A DNA stretch of 9,981 bases. Source: an uncultured Oscillospiraceae bacterium. GTDB taxonomy: Bacteria > Bacillota > Clostridia > Oscillospirales > Oscillospiraceae. Location: assembly GCA_900763995.1 (NCBI GenBank), contig CAAFMK010000173.1, positions 1 to 9,981 of the forward strand, read 5' to 3'. Positions within the stretch are counted from its first letter, which is position 1. Each line of letters starts with the position of its first letter. Shown piece by piece: positions 6,487-9,981 of this stretch. The position numbers were made by a program, and so were the translations under genes. The notes beneath the pieces were generated by a model. The model was given only the letters and a program-made list of their open reading frames with translations. It had not been told where the DNA came from and made no database searches.

Positions 6487-7962
6487 CTACTTGGCGGTCT
6501 CAATCAGACTGTACATCACTGCGCTGCTCTGCGCACCGCCGGGCGTATTGCAAAACAGGAAGTTCTTGCGGCCCATCACGAAGGGCTTAATGCTGCGCTC
6601 AGCCCGGTTGTTGGTCAGCTCCAGCCTGCCGTCCTCCAGGAATCGCACCAGATAGGGCCACTGCTCAAACAGGTAGTGCAGCGCCTTTCCCAATGCGGAT
6701 TTCGGCGCAGTCTGTGGCTTCAGCGCATTTGCCCACGCCAACAGAGCATCTAGGATAGGCTTTTCCTGTTCCAGACGCTTGGTATATCGTTCTTCGGCTG
6801 TCAGGCCTGCAAATTCATGCTCCAACTGGATCAACTTTGCAAAATAGCAGAGTGCTTCTGCTGGTTTCGAGGTCGCCTGCTGCTCCTTGGGAACAGCCGT
6901 CAGAGCCTCGTCAAACTTGCGCCGGGCATGTGCCAGGCAACCAACCACACGGATCTGCTCGGGCAGCTTGTGGTAGCCCTGGTAGCCATCTGCATGCAGC
7001 CAACCGGAGCATCCTTCCAGGAACTTTTCTGCGTTCTCAGCTTTCCGGTTGGGCTGGTATTCGTACAGCACAATGGGCTGCTCAGCGTCACCACTGGTCC
7101 GGTACAGCCACATATAGGACTTACTGGTTGCAGATTTGCCCTTCTCGTGCAGCACCTGGAGTGTGGTTTCATCTCCATGGAGTACCTGCCTCTGACACAG
7201 CTGGCGGTGCAGAACATCATAGATAGGCTGCAGCCAATCCTCAGTTGCCTTCAGCAGCCAGTTGGATATGGTCTGCCTAGACAATTTCAGCCCCTGGCGT
7301 TCAAACTCCTGCTCCAACCGGTACAGCGGAGAGTACATCACATACTTCTGTACGGCCAGATGCGCAATGGCAGACGGAGACGCAAAGCTGCCGGGCAGCA
7401 CGGAAGGCACCTTGGGCGTGGGGACTACCACAGACTCGCCGGTTTCCTGCTCGCAATTCTTGCAGACGTAGGTGTGGCAATGGTCCTCCCGTACCCAAAA
7501 CTCAGCAGGTTTCATTTGGAGACTCCGGTGGATCTCCACGCCAATTTCAACCATCTGGCTGCCGCAGTTCTTGCAGATCTGCTCACTTTCAGGCAGGCGG
7601 TGCTCCACAACTTCCACGGGAGTTCCCTCGGGAATCACATCATCAACGCTGCCGGAACGGCGCTTGCGAGTGCTCTTCTTGCCCTTGCCAGCCGACTCCA
7701 TACTGGATGAGTCCCAGCACTCGGCCTCATTGAAAAGAACGGAAAAGTTCTCCATCACCAGCTGGTCCAGCTGCTCAGAGGAACTGCCAAAGAGCTTACG
7801 CTTGTTCAGCTTCAGCTGCTCCATAAGCCACCGGTTCTGCAAAAGTGCTTGGGCTAATTCGGAACTCTTGGACTCCAGTTGTGCCTGCATAGCTTCATAT
7901 TCCGCGCGAGAAATGGTCACCATTTCTCCGGTACTTGTCATCTTGTTTTCTGTATGATTCAT
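6487..7962 (-). CDS. tnpC: IS66 transposase TnpC, cut short by an amber codon
   Basis: DDE transposase of IS66, 491 residues before the premature TAG; the uninterrupted frame would give about 536. An N-terminal coiled-coil, leucine-zipper-like region covers about 15-70 (EYEAMQAQLESKSSELAQAL). A basic linker, GKGKKSTRKRR, follows near 92. The zinc finger uses C130/C133 and C167/C170. The catalytic core shows D264 in LHGDET, D325 in LHADGYQGY and E455 in NNRAERSIKPF, so the DDE triad is intact. GRKNFLF and IETAK close the readable part. What is lost is the short C-terminal IS66 domain, so activity is doubtful. Start: ATG 7962 has AAGG only 1 nt upstream. Met codons at 7941 and 7923 are alternatives, with no clearly better site. 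It lies 52 bp behind tnpB. Confidence 0.92.
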   Translation of the reverse strand: MNHTENKMTSTGEMVTISRAEYEAMQAQLESKSSELAQALLQNRWLMEQLKLNKRKLFGSSSEQLDQLVMENFSVLFNEAECWDSSSMESAGKGKKSTRKRRSGSVDDVIPEGTPVEVVEHRLPESEQICKNCGSQMVEIGVEIHRSLQMKPAEFWVREDHCHTYVCKNCEQETGESVVVPTPKVPSVLPGSFASPSAIAHLAVQKYVMYSPLYRLEQEFERQGLKLSRQTISNWLLKATEDWLQPIYDVLHRQLCQRQVLHGDETTLQVLHEKGKSATSKSYMWLYRTSGDAEQPIVLYEYQPNRKAENAEKFLEGCSGWLHADGYQGYHKLPEQIRVVGCLAHARRKFDEALTAVPKEQQATSKPAEALCYFAKLIQLEHEFAGLTAEERYTKRLEQEKPILDALLAWANALKPQTAPKSALGKALHYLFEQWPYLVRFLEDGRLELTNNRAERSIKPFVMGRKNFLFCNTPGGAQSSAVMYSLIETAK

Positions 7963-8014
7963 GCCTTAATTATACTATAATTCAGCGATTAAGTACAGAA
8001 ATATATCAAAAAAA

Positions 8015-8371
8015 TCAGATTACTTCCAATCCGTTTAGCGGCTTGTGAGCCCGAGGCTGCTCAATGATGAGACCTTCCATCAGCCACCGATATTGCTGCT
8101 GAGTCAGCGCCCTGGCCTCGGATTTAGAGCGTGGCCACTGGAAGCTTCCGGATTCCAGACGCTTGTAGAGCAGGAGAAATCCATCTCCCTCCCAGTACAG
8201 TGCCTTGATTCGGTCCCGGCGTCTACCGCAGAATAAAAACAATGTGTTAGTGAATGGATCCAGAGAAAACTGCTGCTGGACAATGCTGGCTAGACCGTCA
8301 ATACCACGGCGCAGATCCGTGTAGCCGCAGGCAATGTAGACCTTGTCTGCTCCGGTAAAGTTGTTCAACAT
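8015..8371 (-). CDS. tnpB: IS66 accessory protein TnpB (Orf2)
   Basis: 118-residue IS66 Orf2 protein, full length for the family. Hallmarks are VYIACGYTDLRRGIDGLA at about 11-28, the LFLFCGRRRDRIKALYWEGDGFLLLYKRLE block at about 44-73 and FQWP at about 77-80. TnpB is needed together with TnpA for transposition of IS66 elements, but its molecular function is not settled. Despite the name it is unrelated to the IS200/IS605 RNA-guided TnpB nuclease. Its ATG overlaps the tnpA stop by 7 nt (ATGTTGA) and it has only a weak ribosome binding site, so it is probably translated by coupling to tnpA. Confidence 0.95.
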   Translation of the reverse strand: MLNNFTGADKVYIACGYTDLRRGIDGLASIVQQQFSLDPFTNTLFLFCGRRRDRIKALYWEGDGFLLLYKRLESGSFQWPRSKSEARALTQQQYRWLMEGLIIEQPRAHKPLNGLEVI

Positions 8372-8691
8372 GATTTTAGAATCTCGAGCACTATCCTTAC
8401 AGTCTCGGAATCTGCCCCACTATGAATATCAGCCTCTGCTCCGTCAATCCGGACAGTTACTGCAATGCCACAGTGGGATATGGGAGACGGTGTAATTTCT
8501 GAAAAATCAGTCTGCTGTGCACTGGCCAGTTCAAATACCCTCTTTTGCCATTTGTAGTAGCTACCTACGCTGATTCCGTTTACCTGGCACCAGTTCTTTA
8601 CGGTGTCGCCACTATTCCTACATGCCGCTATACGCTCACTCCATACTGCAATCTTCTTCTGCTGGTTGAGAGTTTGCAACCCATTTTCCAT
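8365..8691 (-). CDS. tnpA: IS66 accessory protein TnpA (Orf1, helix-turn-helix)
   Basis: 108-residue IS66 Orf1 protein. The region at about 16-52 (WSERIAACRNSGDTVKNWCQ, then GISVGSYYKWQKR) is the typical small helix-turn-helix DNA-binding domain of this family. The rest is a variable tail ending VRIVLEILKS, as expected. Start: ATG 8691 with GGAGG 5 nt upstream. It is the first gene of the IS66 operon, and its leader contains the long hairpin at 8708-8748. In IS66 elements it acts with TnpB and TnpC and may bind the ends. Confidence 0.93.
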   Translation of the reverse strand: MENGLQTLNQQKKIAVWSERIAACRNSGDTVKNWCQVNGISVGSYYKWQKRVFELASAQQTDFSEITPSPISHCGIAVTVRIDGAEADIHSGADSETVRIVLEILKSC

Positions 8692-8707
8692 ATTTGCCTC
8701 CAGTCTC

Positions 8708-8748
8708 GTATAGTATCTTCCAGTCTCCGAGACTCGAAGATACTATAC
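8708..8748 (-). promoter_or_regulatory. Long hairpin in the tnpA leader
   Basis: GTATAGTATCTTC (8708-8720) and GAAGATACTATAC (8736-8748) are perfect 13-nt complements. A single C/C mismatch follows, then an inner AGTCT/AGACT stem around the 3-nt loop CCG. The hairpin ends 16 nt before the tnpA start codon. TCCAGTCTC occurs both inside the hairpin (8719-8727) and over the tnpA ribosome binding site (8699-8707). The loop-side strand could thus pair with either copy. A role in holding down tnpA translation, especially on read-through transcripts, is inferred. Confidence 0.6.
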
Positions 8749-8798
8749 GCTGTTATGGAGACATTCTCCCATAGTAATATGATTCAGGCAATCCGCCG

Positions 8799-8815
8799 CT
8801 AGGTTTGACGGTTAC
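8799..8815. repeat. IS66 terminal inverted repeat, tnpA side
   Basis: CTAGGTTTGACGGTTAC, the exact reverse complement of 6284-6300. It marks the upstream boundary of the IS. The outward TTGACG here (8805-8810) faces the xerD terminator in antisense, and no TATAAT-like sequence lies 15-19 bp beyond it. Confidence 0.95.
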
Positions 8816-8818
8816 CTG

Positions 8819-8857
8819 AAAAATGGTAGCCAACATTTGAAATGTTGACTGCCATTT
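8819..8857 (-). terminator. Intrinsic terminator of the xerD-like gene
   Basis: Two 17-nt arms (8857-8841 and 8837-8821) pair at 15 of 17 positions around a 3-nt loop. In the mRNA sense the second arm runs into TTTTT (8823-8819), which overlaps the base of the stem. It begins 7 bp after the xerD stop codon. The IS66 end starts only 3 bp after the T-run, so the element inserted immediately behind the terminator without destroying it. Confidence 0.75.
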
Positions 8858-8864
8858 ATACCTG

Positions 8865-9746
8865 CTATGCCCTGGGATGTGCTCTGCTGTATACATCCTT
8901 TAGCTTTTGATTGATAAGTTTTGAGTATATTTGTGTGGATGAAATATCTGCATGGCCCAACATTTCCTGAATGGAGCGTAAGTCCGCACCATTTTCCAGA
9001 AGATGCGTAGCAAAGGAGTGGCGTAATGTATGAGGCGTAATCTCTTTTGTAATGCCAGCCTTCTCCTGATAATATTTGATGAGCTTCCAAAAACCCTGGC
9101 GGCTCATGCGCTCCCCACTCATATTTACAAACAATGCCATCTCATCCACATCTGCAACCAGCTGATGACGCATATTATGTACATAGTCTTTCAAAATTCT
9201 AATTGCCATTGGATACAAGGGGATCACTCGTTCCCGTCCTTTGCTGGAACACCTCAATACTCCACTATATAGATTTAAATCATCTACATCCAACGAGATT
9301 AACTCACTTACACGGATACCAGTGGCATATAGAAGCTCCAACATAGCCCGATCACGACACCCCTTTTGATCCGTACATACAGGCTGTTCCAAAAATAGCT
9401 CCACCTCCCTGCTCGTAAGCACTTGAGGCAGTTTTCGGTTTGTCTTGATCAGAGTTACACCTTTTACGGGATTTTCTTTCACCGCTCTCTGACTTAGCAG
9501 ATACTGATAAAAGGACTTAATAGATGCAATGGATCTGGTCATTGTTGCGGGAGATTTTCCCTGTTGTATCAGGGAGAACAGATATGCCTCTATATCTTTT
9601 GTTTGTACATCTGTCAGGCTTAAGTCCCTTTTTTTCATTGCCACAGAATACTGATGAACATCCCTTAAATAAGATGTCACAGTATTGTCAGATGCACATT
9701 TTTCAGTTTTAAGATACTTTTCATAAGCTAGTACCAGATCGGACAT
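8865..9746 (-). CDS. xerD: XerD-like tyrosine recombinase
   Basis: 293-residue tyrosine recombinase of the XerC/XerD type, the usual length for housekeeping Xer proteins. Residues 1-90 form the SAM-like core-binding domain (NTVTSYLRDV, TMTRSIASIKSFYQYL). The catalytic domain shows the complete set: R145 in ATGIRVSEL, K169 in SSKGRERVIPL, H239 and R242 in PHTLRHSFATHLL, H265 in MLGHADISSTQIY, and the nucleophile Y274. XerD acts with a partner at the chromosomal dif site to resolve dimers. Alternatives are XerC or an element-borne integrase; no attachment site or other phage gene is visible beside it. Start: ATG 9746 with GGGAG 8 nt upstream. It ends in its own terminator, so it is a separate unit from murD. 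Confidence 0.9.
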   Translation of the reverse strand: MSDLVLAYEKYLKTEKCASDNTVTSYLRDVHQYSVAMKKRDLSLTDVQTKDIEAYLFSLIQQGKSPATMTRSIASIKSFYQYLLSQRAVKENPVKGVTLIKTNRKLPQVLTSREVELFLEQPVCTDQKGCRDRAMLELLYATGIRVSELISLDVDDLNLYSGVLRCSSKGRERVIPLYPMAIRILKDYVHNMRHQLVADVDEMALFVNMSGERMSRQGFWKLIKYYQEKAGITKEITPHTLRHSFATHLLENGADLRSIQEMLGHADISSTQIYSKLINQKLKDVYSRAHPRA

Positions 9747-9776
9747 ACACCCATCTCCCTAGATTGGACTATGCAG

Positions 9777-9965
9777 TTATATCACCCTTATGTATATATT
9801 TTGAATCATATCGTACCACAAAATGTCACCATTCATAGCACAATATGAGCCGCTGTCTGGAGTAATACTGGGATGACCCAACATTCCAGCAGGACGCATC
9901 CACTGATTAGACCCATACTCAACCAAATTGTAGTCCAGCAGTCTTTTTCTACAGGAACACCCCAT
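9777..9965 (-). CDS. Doubtful small ORF of unknown function
   Basis: A 62-codon reading begins at ATG 9965, directly after an in-frame TAA, and stops 30 bp before xerD. The product has a CxC near its N-terminus (MGCSCRKR), is rich in Gly, Asn, Tyr and Trp, and has no membrane segment or motif I recognise. There is no clear ribosome binding site; the nearest upstream purines are in AGTGGTAA. The whole stretch may instead be a non-coding leader. A weak TTCAAA-N18-TATAAC promoter-like pair for xerD lies at its 3' end. I see no RNA gene or terminator here. Confidence 0.2.
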   Translation of the reverse strand: MGCSCRKRLLDYNLVEYGSNQWMRPAGMLGHPSITPDSGSYCAMNGDILWYDMIQNIYIRVI

Positions 9966-9981
9966 TTACCACTGGTACATA

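Larger units (their letters stand above)
6284..8815 (-). mobile_element. IS66-family insertion sequence, 2,532 bp
   Basis: A complete-looking IS66 element bounded by perfect 17-bp inverted repeats beginning GTAACCG. It carries the classical tnpA-tnpB-tnpC order, read from 8691 down to 6487. The size is within the normal IS66 range. By eye it is richer in G and C than the flanking host genes, consistent with arrival from another background. The usual 8-bp target duplication is not seen: the flanks are TGAATGCC (6276-6283) and CTGAAAAA (8816-8823). TnpC has a premature amber codon, so this copy may be inactive. It sits between the xerD terminator and the murD leader and breaks no recognisable host gene. 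Confidence 0.95.

Noticed and set aside
6817..7957. Long plus-strand ORFs (297 and 161 codons) opposite tnpC
   Set aside because: They mirror the GC-biased codons of tnpC, lack ribosome binding sites and show no recognisable domains, so they are antisense shadows.
7966..7985. TATAAT-like sequence just upstream of tnpC
   Set aside because: It lies only about 9 nt before the tnpC start codon, so a transcript from it would have no leader, and no partner -35 is convincing.
8015..8371. TnpB as an RNA-guided nuclease with an omega RNA
   Set aside because: This is the IS66 Orf2 family, which shares only the name with IS200/IS605 TnpB. No RuvC or zinc-ribbon motifs are present.
8812..9090. 92-codon minus-strand ORF over the terminator and the end of xerD
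   Set aside because: It is out of frame with the well-conserved recombinase and crosses the terminator and IS boundary.
8865..9746. XerD-like gene as integrase of a larger mobile element
   Set aside because: There are no attachment repeats, excisionase or phage genes nearby, and its length and motifs fit a housekeeping Xer protein. The IS66 carries its own transposase genes.
1..9981. CRISPR arrays, tRNA or rRNA genes, riboswitches
   Set aside because: No regularly spaced repeats, cloverleaf-like or rRNA-like stretches were seen. Intergenic gaps are too short for known large riboswitches, except the leaders already described.

Overview
The window looks like a piece of chromosome from a spore-forming Firmicute, most likely a gut-type clostridium (Oscillospiraceae-like). 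This rests on a YunB-type sporulation gene, clostridial-style MurD motifs and AGGAGG-type ribosome binding sites. The genus is inference. Every gene I can support lies on the minus strand, so the biological reading order runs from high to low coordinates.

Region by region, in reading order. (1) 9981-9747: mostly unassigned, with one doubtful 62-codon ORF. (2) 9746-8865: a XerD-like tyrosine recombinase with a complete catalytic set, closed by a hairpin terminator at 8857-8819. (3) 8815-6284: a 2,532-bp IS66-family insertion sequence with perfect 17-bp terminal repeats, tnpA, tnpB and tnpC. It has a long hairpin ahead of tnpA and a second hairpin behind tnpC. TnpC is cut short by an in-frame amber codon, and the lost C-terminal segment is still readable downstream. 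(4) 6172-402: a tight cluster of murD, three tandem M42-family metallopeptidase paralogues and a PLP-dependent methionine gamma-lyase family protein. Gaps range from an 8-nt overlap to about 40 nt, as expected of an operon. (5) 280-1: the N-terminal 93 codons of a YunB-like sporulation protein. Its ribosome binding site lies in the 3' arm of a perfect 10-bp hairpin.

How the parts may work together: MurD makes the D-Glu step of peptidoglycan precursor synthesis. The three M42 enzymes probably trim peptides in the cytoplasm, and the PLP enzyme could act on sulfur amino acids released from them. That metabolic link is inferred from gene order only. The IS66 copy sits between xerD and murD. Its inner terminal repeat carries an outward TTGACG which, with a TTTAAT 16 bp away in the flanking DNA, forms a candidate hybrid promoter for murD and the peptidase cluster.

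I do not see a wholly new multi-gene system here. The points most worth a second look are the IS/host hybrid promoter, the amber-interrupted transposase, the two mRNA hairpins that may control translation, and the triple M42 array behind murD.
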